Shown here in pieces: positions 28,732-36,554 of a DNA stretch of 64,000 nt. Under the pieces are notes generated by a model, which was not told where the DNA came from, searched no databases, and saw only the letters and a program-made list of their open reading frames with translations. The position numbers were made by a program, and so were the translations under genes. Every line of letters begins with the position of its first letter. Position 1 is the first letter of the stretch. The stretch is from Micromonospora coxensis. GTDB taxonomy: Bacteria > Actinomycetota > Actinomycetes > Mycobacteriales > Micromonosporaceae. The DNA lies in contig NZ_LT607753.1 of NCBI RefSeq assembly GCF_900090295.1, forward strand, positions 5,704,001-5,768,000, in the 5' to 3' direction.

Positions 28732-29837
28732 GCGCCGTCGTGGCGCCCCACCCCGCCGCCGCGCCCCCGGCCGCCACCCCGGACCCGCCGGCGTCCCCGA
28801 CCCGTCGCCGCATCGGCGCCGCCCTGCTGTTCCTGGCCGGGGCCTGGGTGGCCTTCGTGGTGGCGCACCGGCTGCTCAGCGGCCGCTGGTGGCGCTGGCT
28901 GCTGCCGGAGCTGGTGCCGCCGCCGGCGTTCGTGCTCGTGCCCGCGCTGCTGCTCCTGCTCGCCCTGGCGGCCGGGCCGGCCCGGCGGCGGGTGGCGCTG
29001 CTGGCCGTCGCGGCGCTGCTGCTCGGCGCCGACCTGTCCGGGTTCAATCCCGCCGTGCTGCGCACCCCGCCGCCCGCGCCCGCCGACGCGCTGCGGCTGG
29101 TCTCCTGGAACACCACCGTCTGGAACCACGACGACGACCCCGACCGGTTCTACGCCCTGCTGACCGCCCGCCGGGCCGACGTCTACCTGTTGCAGGAGTA
29201 CAAGCCGGCCGACGACCCGGCGGCGCGCGACGCCGACCTGGCCCGGCTGCGCCGGGAGTTCCCCGGCTACCAGGTGGCCGCCCGGGGCGAGCTGGTCACG
29301 CTGACCCGGTTCCCGATCGTCGGGGTCACCGCGCTGCCGGCCGACCCGCCGCCCGGCTCCGACTGGCGCACCGACTACTGGGAGGTCAAGTCGCTCCGCA
29401 CCGACCTGCGGATCGGGACCCGGACCGTCTCGGTCTACAACACCCACATCCTGGTGCCGCTGGACCTGAGCAGCCCGCTGCGGGCGACGTTCCACCGCCG
29501 CCGGCACGAGTTCTTCCAGCGCCGCCAGGTCCAGTACGACGCGATCGCCGCAGACCTGGACCGCAACCCGCTGCCCGCCGTGGTGGCCGGCGACCTGAAC
29601 ACCAGCCCGGCCATGGCCGACCTGGACCGGCTCACCGACCGGCTGACCGACGCCGGCCGGGCCAGCGGGTCGGCGTACCCGCGGTCCTGGGCGATCGGGG
29701 GACAGCGGTGGTGGCGGCTGGACTGGACGTTCGTCTCCGCCGACTGGACGGTGCACCGCTACTGGCTGCGCGACGTGGACGGCATGTCCGACCACCGGAT
29801 GCAGGAGAGCACCCTCTCCCTCGGCGGCGACCGGTGA
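28728..29837 (+). CDS. Membrane-anchored endonuclease/exonuclease/phosphatase-fold protein (second copy)
   Basis: The protein has 369 aa. It is a paralogue of the protein at 25292 without the repeat region. Two or three membrane helices (about residues 30-110) contain the shared AHRLLSGRWWRWLLPELVPP block. The EEP domain runs from about 122 with VSWNTTVWN, LLQEYK, AGDLNTSP (about 286-293), WRLDW and MSDHR (about 352), all catalytic positions retained. Which phosphate ester it cleaves is unknown. GTG 28728 overlaps the GT2 stop and the stop overlaps the next start, both by 4 bp. Confidence 0.82.
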   Translation: MSAVVAPHPAAAPPAATPDPPASPTRRRIGAALLFLAGAWVAFVVAHRLLSGRWWRWLLPELVPPPAFVLVPALLLLLALAAGPARRRVALLAVAALLLGADLSGFNPAVLRTPPPAPADALRLVSWNTTVWNHDDDPDRFYALLTARRADVYLLQEYKPADDPAARDADLARLRREFPGYQVAARGELVTLTRFPIVGVTALPADPPPGSDWRTDYWEVKSLRTDLRIGTRTVSVYNTHILVPLDLSSPLRATFHRRRHEFFQRRQVQYDAIAADLDRNPLPAVVAGDLNTSPAMADLDRLTDRLTDAGRASGSAYPRSWAIGGQRWWRLDWTFVSADWTVHRYWLRDVDGMSDHRMQESTLSLGGDR

Positions 29838-30805
29838 CCCGGGCGCGGTTCTGGGCCGTCCTGCGGGTGGTCGGGTACGCCGCCGTGCTGGCCTTCCTCG
29901 GCTGGCAGGTCTGGCGGGTACGGCACGGCATGGGGGAGAGCCTGCGTACGGTCGGCTGGCCGACCGCGCTCGCCGCCGGTGTGCTGGCCGCCGTCGGTGG
30001 CGTACCCGGGTTCTTCGGCTGGCGGCTGCTCCTGGCCGGGCTCGGCAGCCGGCTGTCGCTGCGGGACGCGACCTGGGTCTTCTTCCTCGCCGGTCTGACC
30101 CGGTACCTGCCCGGCGGCGTCTGGCCCGCGGTGGCCCACGCCGCGATGGCCCGTCCGCTGCGCCAGCCACCGGCCCGGCTCGCCGCCGCGTTCCTGGTCA
30201 CCCAGGGGCTGGCGGCGGTCTCCGGGGTCCTGGTCGGCATCCTGGCGCTGCCCTGGCTGGTCGCGCAGAGCCGCTGGTGGTGGCTGCTGCTGCCGGCCGG
30301 CGCCGCCGCGCTGGCGCCGGTGCTGGCGCCCCGCCTGTTGACCCGGCTGCTGGGCCTCGCGGCCCGCCTGCTGCGCCGTGGCGGCGAGGGCACCGGGCCG
30401 CTGCTGCCGGCCCGCGCGACGCTGCTCGGCGCGACCGCGCTGATGCTGCTCGGCTGGCTGATCAGCGGGCTGCACATCACGGTGCTGGCCGTCGCGCTCG
30501 GCGCGGACCCGGGACGGGCCCTCGGGGTCGGGGTCGGCGGGTTCGCCCTCTCCGTGGTGGCCGGCCTGTTCGCCGTGGTCATGCCCACCGGGCTGGGCGT
30601 GCGCGAGGTCGTCCTCGCGGTCACCCTGGCCACCCTGGTCGCCGGCCCCGACCTGGTCACCCTCGTCGCGTTGAGCCGGGTGCTGCTGACCGTCGGCGAC
30701 ATCGGCTCGACCGGCGTCGTGCTCGGCCTGCTCGGCGTCACCGGCCGACGCCGCCCCGTCCCCGCCCCGGTCCCCGTCGACGAACTCGAAGGAGCCCCGT
30801 CATGA
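29834..30805 (+). CDS. UPF0104 / AglD-like multispan membrane protein (lysylphosphatidylglycerol-synthase TM-domain family)
   Basis: The protein has 323 aa and about eight membrane helices. It carries family hallmarks LTRYLPGGVWP (about residue 90) and PTGLGVREVVL (about 255). It lacks the aminoacyl-transferase domain of true MprF proteins. Relatives include archaeal AglD and mycobacterial proteins linked to glycan assembly and lipid flipping. In this operon a role in moving or presenting a polyprenyl-linked glycan across the membrane is likely but inferred. GTG 29834 overlaps the preceding stop; the stop overlaps the next start (ATGA). Confidence 0.82.
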   Translation: MTRARFWAVLRVVGYAAVLAFLGWQVWRVRHGMGESLRTVGWPTALAAGVLAAVGGVPGFFGWRLLLAGLGSRLSLRDATWVFFLAGLTRYLPGGVWPAVAHAAMARPLRQPPARLAAAFLVTQGLAAVSGVLVGILALPWLVAQSRWWWLLLPAGAAALAPVLAPRLLTRLLGLAARLLRRGGEGTGPLLPARATLLGATALMLLGWLISGLHITVLAVALGADPGRALGVGVGGFALSVVAGLFAVVMPTGLGVREVVLAVTLATLVAGPDLVTLVALSRVLLTVGDIGSTGVVLGLLGVTGRRRPVPAPVPVDELEGAPS

Positions 30806-31824
30806 GCGTCTCCGAAACCCCCACCAGCCGGCTGCGCGCCCCGCGACGGGTCACCGGCGGCGGCGTACGCGGCTTCACCCGCCGGCTGCGCAGCGCGGTG
30901 CGTACCGCCTCCGGGCTGGAGGTGCTGGCCGCGTGGCCGTTCCTCGCCGGGCCGCTGGCCCGGCTGGAACGCCGGCCGCTGCTGCACGGCCTGGTGCTCT
31001 CCGCGTTCGGGCTGCGCCGGCCGATCTTCGTGGACTTCCCGGTCCGGCCGGAGCCGCGCTTCGGCCACGGCCGCCCCGACCATCCGGCGCTCACCGCGCT
31101 CCTGGACCGCGGACGGGACCGGTACGCCGAGCGGCTGCGGGGGTTCCTGACCTACGCCGACCACCTGGCCGCCGTCCCGCTGCGCGACGATCTCGACTCC
31201 GGCGCGCCGTACTGGGTCAACGGGTGGCTGCCACCGCTGGACGCGCTGGCCCTGTACGGCTTCCTCGCCGACGGCGACCCCCGCCGCTACGTCGAGATCG
31301 GCTCGGGCAACTCCACCAAGTTCGCCCGCCGGGCGATCCGCGACCACGGGCTGCGGACCCGGATCACCTCGATCGACCCGGCGCCACGGGCCAGCGTGGA
31401 CGTGCTCTGCGACGAGGTGGTGCGCTCCCCGCTGGAGCGGACCGACCTGGCCGTCTTCGACACGCTGGAGGCGGGCGACGTGGTGTTCTTCGACGGCTCG
31501 CACCGCAGCTTCATGGGCTCCGACGTGACGGTGTTCTTCTTCGAGGTGCTGCCCCGGCTCCGGCCCGGTGTGCTGGTGCAGGTGCACGACATCATGCTGC
31601 CGCGCGACTACCCGCCCGAGTGGCGTCACCGGCACTACAACGAGCAGTACCTGCTGGCCGCGTTCCTGCTCGCCGGGGGCGATCGCTGGCAGGTCGAGCT
31701 GCCGAACGCGTTCGTCGCCGGTGACCCGGCACTGCGGGAGGTGGCCGCGCCGCTGTGGCGGCGGCTGGGGCTGACCGAGCACCACCTGCCGGCCTCGTTC
31801 TGGCTGCGTATCGCCGGGGGGTGA
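30802..31824 (+). CDS. Class I SAM-dependent methyltransferase-like protein
   Basis: The protein has 340 aa. A basic N-terminal region of about 160 residues leads into a Rossmann-type domain with motif I RYVEIGSGNSTKFA (about 167-180) and a DVVFFDGSHRSF segment near 225, followed by VQVHDIMLP. This matches Methyltransf_24-type enzymes that often act on sugars or carbohydrate lipids. A metal-dependent O-methyltransferase is plausible because of the DGSH and HD pairs. ATG 30802 follows GAAGGAG and overlaps the previous stop. It is the last gene of the operon. Transfer target unknown. Confidence 0.8.
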   Translation: MSVSETPTSRLRAPRRVTGGGVRGFTRRLRSAVRTASGLEVLAAWPFLAGPLARLERRPLLHGLVLSAFGLRRPIFVDFPVRPEPRFGHGRPDHPALTALLDRGRDRYAERLRGFLTYADHLAAVPLRDDLDSGAPYWVNGWLPPLDALALYGFLADGDPRRYVEIGSGNSTKFARRAIRDHGLRTRITSIDPAPRASVDVLCDEVVRSPLERTDLAVFDTLEAGDVVFFDGSHRSFMGSDVTVFFFEVLPRLRPGVLVQVHDIMLPRDYPPEWRHRHYNEQYLLAAFLLAGGDRWQVELPNAFVAGDPALREVAAPLWRRLGLTEHHLPASFWLRIAGG

Positions 31825-31861
31825 ACAGGGCCGTTGCTACTGGCGCGTACGCCGACGGCGA

Positions 31862-31892
31862 CCTACGGTGGCGTAAGCTACGCCACCGTAGG
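31862..31892. promoter_or_regulatory. Perfect 14-bp-arm palindrome overlapping the desaturase ribosome-binding site (likely operator)
   Basis: CCTACGGTGGCGTA and TACGCCACCGTAGG are exact complements around AGC. The right arm runs into the GGGAG Shine-Dalgarno (31891-31895) of the desaturase, and TAAGCT at its centre (31874-31879) could be a -10 box. A symmetric site of this size suits a TetR-type fatty-acid regulator. In RNA it would form a stem hiding the ribosome-binding site. No regulator gene is adjacent. Confidence 0.65.
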
Positions 31893-31901
31893 GAGATGCC
31901 G

Positions 31902-32840
31902 ATGACCGCGCCGCTGAGCCAGACCGCCCTGCTCCTCGAACTCGAACCCGTGGTCGCCAAGAACCTCGACCGGCACCTGTCCATGGCCAAGGAGTGGTTC
32001 CCGCACGAGTACGTGCCGTGGAGCGACGGGCGCACCTTCGACGGGCCGCTCGGCGGCGAGCCCTGGTCGGAGACGGACTCCACGATCCCCGACGTCGCCC
32101 GTACGGCGCTGATCGTCAACCTGCTCACCGAGGACAACCTGCCCTCGTACCACCACGAGATCGCCACCCTGTTCGGGCGTGACGGCGCGTGGGGCACCTG
32201 GGTGCACCGGTGGACCGCCGAGGAGGGGCGGCACGGCACCGCGATCCGCGACTACCTGACGGTGACCCGGGCGGTCGACCCGGTGGCCCTGGAACGGGCC
32301 CGGATGACGCACATGTCCGCCGGCTACGAGAACGTGCACGGCGACGAGGTGCTGCACTCGCTGGCGTACGTGTCGTTCCAGGAGCTGGCCACCCGGATCT
32401 CGCACCGCAACACCGGGCGGGCCACCGCCGACCCGGCCTGCGAGGCGCTGCTGGCCCGGGTCGCCGCCGACGAGAACCTGCACATGGTCTTCTACCGCAA
32501 CCTGCTGGGCGCCGCGTTCGAGCTGGCTCCCGGCCAGGCGATGCGGGCGGTGGCCGACGTGCTGGCCGACTTCCAGATGCCCGGCGTCGGGATCGAGGGT
32601 TTCGCCCGCAAGTCGGTGGCGATCGCCCTCGCCGGCATCTACGACCTGCGCCAGCACCGGGACGAGGTGGTCGTGCCCGTGCTGCGGCAGTGGGACGTCT
32701 TCAACGTCACCGGCCTGGACGCCGACGGCGAGGTCGCCCGCGACGAGATCGCCGCCCACCTCGACGGCCTGGAGCGCTCGGCCGCCCGCTTCGAGGAGAA
32801 GCGGGCCGCCCGCGAGGCCCGCCTCGCCACCCGCGCCTAA
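31902..32840 (+). CDS. Acyl-ACP desaturase (ferritin-like di-iron)
   Basis: The protein has 312 aa. Di-iron ligand motifs are present: a Glu in LLTEDNLPSYHHE, EEGRH (about residue 110) and DENLH (about 190), as in stearoyl-ACP and mycobacterial DesA-type soluble desaturases. It should introduce a double bond into acyl-ACP, needing oxygen and ferredoxin-type electrons, and so adjust membrane fluidity. ATG 31902 is chosen because GGGAG sits six bases upstream; ATG 31896 would leave no spacing. A striking palindrome lies just before it, and a hairpin pair follows 65 bp after the stop. Confidence 0.92.
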   Translation: MTAPLSQTALLLELEPVVAKNLDRHLSMAKEWFPHEYVPWSDGRTFDGPLGGEPWSETDSTIPDVARTALIVNLLTEDNLPSYHHEIATLFGRDGAWGTWVHRWTAEEGRHGTAIRDYLTVTRAVDPVALERARMTHMSAGYENVHGDEVLHSLAYVSFQELATRISHRNTGRATADPACEALLARVAADENLHMVFYRNLLGAAFELAPGQAMRAVADVLADFQMPGVGIEGFARKSVAIALAGIYDLRQHRDEVVVPVLRQWDVFNVTGLDADGEVARDEIAAHLDGLERSAARFEEKRAAREARLATRA

Positions 32841-32905
32841 CCACCCACCCACCCCCCACAGACCACCGCGCCCACCACCCCTCGTCGGGCCACCGCGCGC
32901 CGCAG

Positions 32906-32974
32906 GAATAGCCGCTCTTTCAGAGAAAGAGTGGCTATTCCGCGTCTCATAGCCACTCTTTCTCTGAAAGAGCG
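32906..32974. repeat. Two inverted copies of a hairpin element (bidirectional terminator or small REP-like element)
   Basis: The first unit (32906-32940) folds as GAATAGCCGCTCTTTC-AGA-GAAAGAGTGGCTATTC, 16 bp with one G-U pair. Eight bases later a 26-base segment (32949-32974) is an exact reverse complement of part of the first unit, and itself forms a CTCTTTC-TCT-GAAAGAG hairpin. The core is far more AT-rich than its surroundings. It lies between convergent genes, so termination in both directions is a natural role. A REP/MITE-like mobile repeat is the alternative. The rest of the 265-bp gap shows nothing. Confidence 0.6.
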
Positions 32975-33105
32975 TGCTCGCGGGTGCCTGCGGGGCGAGC
33001 GTTGCTCGCATGTGCGGCGGCGGCGCGGGACGGTGCGGACTTCGGCGCGGTGCGCCTGTGCGGCGTGAGGACGGGCGGTGCGGGGTGGTGGGGGAGGGTG
33101 GGGGG

Positions 33106-33621
33106 TCAGGCGGGTTGGTCGAGGGGGAAGAGGAGACAGCTCGACGTGGCGTGGGCGATCAGCCGGCCCCGGGCGTCGGTGAGTCGTGCCTCGGCGAGGG
33201 CGGTGCGGCGGCCGCGTTGCAGCACCGTCCCCTCGCAGCGCAGGGTGCCGCTGGCGACGGTGACCGGGCGGAGGAACTTCACGTTCAGGTCGAGCGAGGT
33301 GTAGCCGACCCCGGCCGGCAGGGTGGTGTGCACCGCGCAGGCGGCGGCGGTGTCCAGCAGGGTGGAGATCACCCCGCCGTGGACGGTGCCGAGCGGGTTG
33401 TAGTGGAACTCCTGGGGGACCAGCTCGACGGCGACGCGGCCCTCGTCGGCCTCCATCCGGGCCATGTCGATCAGGTGCATGATCGGCGGCGCGGCCAGCT
33501 CGCCGGCGATCATCGCGCGAAGCAGCTCCAGGCCGCCGCGCCGGCCGACGTGCGCCGCGCCGGCCGTCGGGTCGGACCACGAGAAGGTACGGCTGCGCGC
33601 CGCGTCCTGCGTCTGAGTCAT
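33106..33621 (-). CDS. PaaI-type hotdog-fold thioesterase
   Basis: The protein has 171 aa. The hotdog domain has the PaaI-family signature NPLGTVHGGVISTLLDTA (about residues 77-94), where Asn and the HGG loop bind the thioester and the following Asp is catalytic. It should hydrolyse an aromatic or acyl-CoA. The ATG at 33621 was chosen for normal length; an in-frame start at 33657 would run through the promoter of the divergent regulator. It shares a 56-bp intergenic region with the HxlR regulator, which probably controls it. Confidence 0.88.
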   Translation of the reverse strand: MTQTQDAARSRTFSWSDPTAGAAHVGRRGGLELLRAMIAGELAAPPIMHLIDMARMEADEGRVAVELVPQEFHYNPLGTVHGGVISTLLDTAAACAVHTTLPAGVGYTSLDLNVKFLRPVTVASGTLRCEGTVLQRGRRTALAEARLTDARGRLIAHATSSCLLFPLDQPA

Positions 33622-33641
33622 GGACCCAGCCTGGCAGCGCG

Positions 33642-33677
33642 TTGCTGAGTCTGTCAATCAGACCTAGCCTGGTCGGT
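33642..33677 (+). promoter_or_regulatory. Leaderless promoter of the HxlR gene with an embedded operator
   Basis: TTGCTG (33642-33647), exactly 17 bp, then TAGCCT (33665-33670), then 7 bp to the ATG at 33678: this is the actinobacterial leaderless pattern. Between the two boxes lies GTCTG-TCAAT-CAGAC (33649-33663), a perfect 5-bp-arm palindrome suited to autorepression and control of the divergent thioesterase. Confidence 0.6.
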
Positions 33678-34157
33678 ATGAGACCCGAGGCACTGGACTG
33701 GTCGGTGGAGAACTGCACCATCGCCCGGGCGATGGCGATCCTCGGCGAACGGTGGACCCTGGTGGTGCTCCGCGAGGTCTTCAACGGCGTACGCCGCTTC
33801 GACGACATGCGGGTGCGCACCGGCGTCCCCCGGCAGGTGCTGACCAACCGGCTGGCCACCCTGGTCGAGCAGGGCGTGCTGCGCCGCGAGCCGTACCGGG
33901 AGCCGGGCAGCCGGGTGCGGCACGAGTACCGGCTCACCGACAAGGGGCTCGACCTGTGGCCGGTGCTGGTGGCGGTGCTCGGCTGGGGGGACCGCTACCT
34001 GGCCGACCCGGAGGGCTCGCCGCTCTCGGTGGGGCACCGCGACTGCGGGGCGGAGGTCCACGTCGAGCTGCGCTGCGCCGAGGGGCACGAGGTGGACCGG
34101 CCGCGCGACGTGGTGCCGCGCCCCGGCCCGGGGGCGCGCCGCCGGGCCGACCGGTAG
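33678..34157 (+). CDS. HxlR family winged-helix transcriptional regulator
   Basis: The protein has 159 aa. It has the HxlR winged-helix domain (about residues 10-100) with CTIARAMAILGERWTLVVLR at its start and RFDDMRVRTGVPRQVLTNRL in the recognition helix. The Cys near residue 12 is shared by redox- or electrophile-responsive HxlR members, and two further Cys lie in the C-terminal tail (about 125-137). It sits divergently beside a thioesterase and overlaps a palindrome with its own promoter. The inducer is unknown. Confidence 0.9.
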   Translation: MRPEALDWSVENCTIARAMAILGERWTLVVLREVFNGVRRFDDMRVRTGVPRQVLTNRLATLVEQGVLRREPYREPGSRVRHEYRLTDKGLDLWPVLVAVLGWGDRYLADPEGSPLSVGHRDCGAEVHVELRCAEGHEVDRPRDVVPRPGPGARRRADR

Positions 34158-34191
34158 CGCGACCGGTCCCGGGTACGCCGAGGGACGCGCG

Positions 34192-34224
34192 CCGACGCGC
34201 GGACGGTGACCGCCCGCGCGTCGG
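34192..34224. terminator. Bidirectional terminator between HxlR and SGNH hydrolase genes
   Basis: An 11-bp perfect inverted repeat (CCGACGCGCGG / CCGCGCGTCGG) with an 11-nt loop fills the 76-bp gap between convergent genes. Confidence 0.6.
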
Positions 34225-34233
34225 ACCCGTCGC

Positions 34234-35064
34234 TCACCAGCCGAAGCCGTTGGCGTACGAGACGCTGGCCAGCACCGCCTGGCCGCTGGTGTTGGGGTGG
34301 AAGTAGTCCCAGGTGGAGACCTGGCTCAGCGCGAACGGGTAGTTGAACACCGCGTTGTCGTCGAAGTCGCAGTTCGGGCCGTACGCGGCGCAGGCCTGGG
34401 CGAGCTGGGTGTTGAAGTCGATCACCCGCTGCCGGACCCGGTTGCGCCGGTCGACGTCGGCCTGCTGGGTGGAGGTCGGGTTCGCCAGCATCGACTGGCA
34501 GATGCCGAAGAGCGACCAGGCGCTGCGGGCGCTGCCGCTGCCCTTGCCGACGTACCAGAGCCGGTGGATGTCGGGCACGCTGACGACCAGCACCCGGGCG
34601 TTGGGCAGGCCGGCCTTGAGCCGGTTCAGCGCGGCGTCGATGTTGGCCCGGAAGGTGCCCACCGGGGTCATCGTCGACTCGGAGCTGGTGCAGGCGTCGT
34701 TGGCGCCGATCAGCATCGTGACGTAGCCGACGCCCTGGCTGACCGCGGTGCCGGCCTGGCCGTACATGTCGGCGGACTTGGCCCCGCTGCGGGCGTCGTT
34801 GTGGTTGCGCCCGCCGATGGTCGGGTTGACCGCGCGGATGCGCAGGTAGTGACTGTTCACGCTGGAGTGGTCACCGGTGCTGAACGACCGCGAGGTGCAG
34901 TCGACGTACCAGCCGCAGGCGTTGAAGCCGCGGGTGATCGAGTCGCCGAGGCTGGCCATCGAGCTCGGTGGCGGGCCGGCGTCGGCGACGGCGGGGGTGG
35001 TGGCGAGCAGGACGAGGGCGGTGGCGCCGGCGAGGGTGGCCAGCGCGCGTCGGACGAGGGTCAT
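34234..35064 (-). CDS. Secreted SGNH/GDSL hydrolase
   Basis: The protein has 276 aa. A Sec signal peptide (about residues 1-28, Arg-rich n-region, hydrophobic core, AVADA cleavage) is followed by an SGNH domain: block I ASLGDSITRG (nucleophile Ser), block III IGANDA and block V DYFHPNTSG with the catalytic Asp and His. It should act outside the cell as a lipase or esterase, possibly on acetylated polysaccharide or lipid. ATG 35064 has GGAGG upstream. A promoter of TTGTGG-N17-TACCAT type reads toward it (35109-35137). Confidence 0.88.
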   Translation of the reverse strand: MTLVRRALATLAGATALVLLATTPAVADAGPPPSSMASLGDSITRGFNACGWYVDCTSRSFSTGDHSSVNSHYLRIRAVNPTIGGRNHNDARSGAKSADMYGQAGTAVSQGVGYVTMLIGANDACTSSESTMTPVGTFRANIDAALNRLKAGLPNARVLVVSVPDIHRLWYVGKGSGSARSAWSLFGICQSMLANPTSTQQADVDRRNRVRQRVIDFNTQLAQACAAYGPNCDFDDNAVFNYPFALSQVSTWDYFHPNTSGQAVLASVSYANGFGW

Positions 35065-35108
35065 GGGTGGCCTCCGGTTCACGGGTGCCTGCGTGCTGCG
35101 GTGGCCAG

Positions 35109-35137
35109 ATGGTATAGACGACTCTCTGTGTCCACAA
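35109..35137 (-). promoter_or_regulatory. Promoter of the SGNH hydrolase gene
   Basis: On the minus strand TTGTGG (35137-35132), a 17-bp spacer and TACCAT (35114-35109) form a well-spaced housekeeping promoter, giving a leader of about 38 nt. The 247-bp divergent region also contains an AT-rich stretch (about 35200-35220) that may belong to the protease promoter, but no clear pair of boxes was found for it. Confidence 0.5.
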
Positions 35138-35311
35138 TGTTGCTTCACGGTTACATGGGGCGGCGGGGTGAATTCGGGCAAAGGGATGCCTTGCGCACGA
35201 TCTTAAATATGTGAATACTTGCCTCACTCGGTCGATTTCCCCAGGTCGGCCGGGATGTCATCGGGCGCGTTGACGTGACGCCGCCCGTCGCCCCCTTCCG
35301 GAGGTTGTTAC

Positions 35312-36370
35312 ATGCGACCCACGAGGTCATCGCTCCGCCACGCCGCAGCCGTCGCCATGGCCGGCACCCTGGTCGCCGGCGCGCTGCTCGGTGCTCCCGC
35401 CCAGGCCGCCCCCGCCTCGCCGGCGTCCCCCGACGCCGCCGCCGGCCTGGCCGACCGGCTCGGCGACCGCGCCGCCGGCACGTACGCCGACGCCAGCGGC
35501 AAGATGGTCGTCGCCGTGACCGACGCCGCCGCCGCCCGCCAGGTGCGCGCCGCCGGCGCCACCCCGAAGATCGTCACCCGGGGCGCCGACGTGCTGAACG
35601 CCGCCACCGCGGAGCTGGAGCGCTCGGCGAAGATCCCGGGCACCGCGTGGTGGACCGACCCGGCGACCAACCAGGTCGTGGTCTCCGTCGACAGCACCGT
35701 CACCGGCGCCAAGCTGGAGCGGGTCAAGGCCGCCGCCGCCCGCACCGGCGGCGCGGTCCGGATCGAGGCCGAGGCCGGCACCCTGAGCACCCGCATCTCC
35801 GGCGGCCAGGCGATCTACGCCGGCGGCGGCGGACGCTGCTCGCTGGGCTTCAACGTCCGCAGCAGCAGTGGTGTCAAGTACTTCATCACCGCCGGGCACT
35901 GCACCAACATCTCGTCGAGCTGGTACAGCAACTCCGCCCAGACCTCGCTGCTGGGCAGCCGGTCCGGCACCAGCTTCCCGGGCAACGACTACGGCATCGT
36001 CCGGTACAGCAACCAGACCACCACCCAGCCGGGCAACGTCTACCTCTACAACGGCAGCTACCGGGACATCACCGGTTCGGGTAACGCCTACGTCGGCCAG
36101 AGCGTGCAGCGCTCCGGCAGCACCACCGGGCTGCGCAGCGGCTCGGTGACCGCTCTCAACGCCACGGTGAACTACGCCGAGGGCTCCGTCTCCGGCCTGA
36201 TCCGCACCAACGTCTGCGCCGAGCCGGGCGACAGCGGCGGTTCGCTGTTCAGCGGTGGCACCGCGCTGGGCCTCACCTCCGGCGGCAGCGGCAACTGCTC
36301 CTTCGGCGGCACCACCTACTTCCAGCCGGTCACCGAGGTGCTGAGCCGCTACGGCGTCAGCGTCTACTGA
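35312..36370 (+). CDS. Secreted S1 family serine protease (streptogrisin/alpha-lytic type) with propeptide
   Basis: The protein has 352 aa. A signal peptide (about residues 1-32) and a propeptide of about 130 residues precede a chymotrypsin-fold domain (about 165-352). The triad is complete: His in ITAGHC, Asp in NDYGIVRY, Ser in [12 protein letters not shown]. The propeptide probably guides folding and is removed by self-cleavage, as in streptogrisins. The mature enzyme acts outside the cell. ATG 35312 follows GGAGG at 8-nt spacing. A strong terminator lies 14 bp after the stop. Confidence 0.93.
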   Translation: MRPTRSSLRHAAAVAMAGTLVAGALLGAPAQAAPASPASPDAAAGLADRLGDRAAGTYADASGKMVVAVTDAAAARQVRAAGATPKIVTRGADVLNAATAELERSAKIPGTAWWTDPATNQVVVSVDSTVTGAKLERVKAAAARTGGAVRIEAEAGTLSTRISGGQAIYAGGGGRCSLGFNVRSSSGVKYFITAGHCTNISSSWYSNSAQTSLLGSRSGTSFPGNDYGIVRYSNQTTTQPGNVYLYNGSYRDITGSGNAYVGQSVQRSGSTTGLRSGSVTALNATVNYAEGSVSGLIRTNVCAEPGDSGGSLFSGGTALGLTSGGSGNCSFGGTTYFQPVTEVLSRYGVSVY

Positions 36371-36384
36371 TCGTCACACCGCGA

Positions 36385-36413
36385 GCGGGCCGCCGGGTCA
36401 CCCGGCGGCCCGC
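36385..36413 (+). terminator. Terminator of the S1 protease gene
   Basis: GCGGGCCGCCGGG and CCCGGCGGCCCGC form a perfect 13-bp stem with a TCA loop 14 bp after the stop. Nothing else was seen between it and the end of the DUF998 gene. Confidence 0.8.
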
Positions 36414-36554
36414 TCCGCGTCCGGCGCCCGGTCACGGCCGAGTGCGCCGGGACACGGCCACGTCGCGTCCACACCGACCGGAGCGAGCAGCGCCGCCGGC
36501 ACGGTGGCGGTGCTCACGGCGGTGCTCACCGACCATGACGCGGGCGGGCGGCGC

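Noticed and set aside
35065..35311. A promoter for the S1 protease
   Set aside because: The region is AT-rich near 35200-35220 but no -35/-10 pair with acceptable spacing could be fixed.
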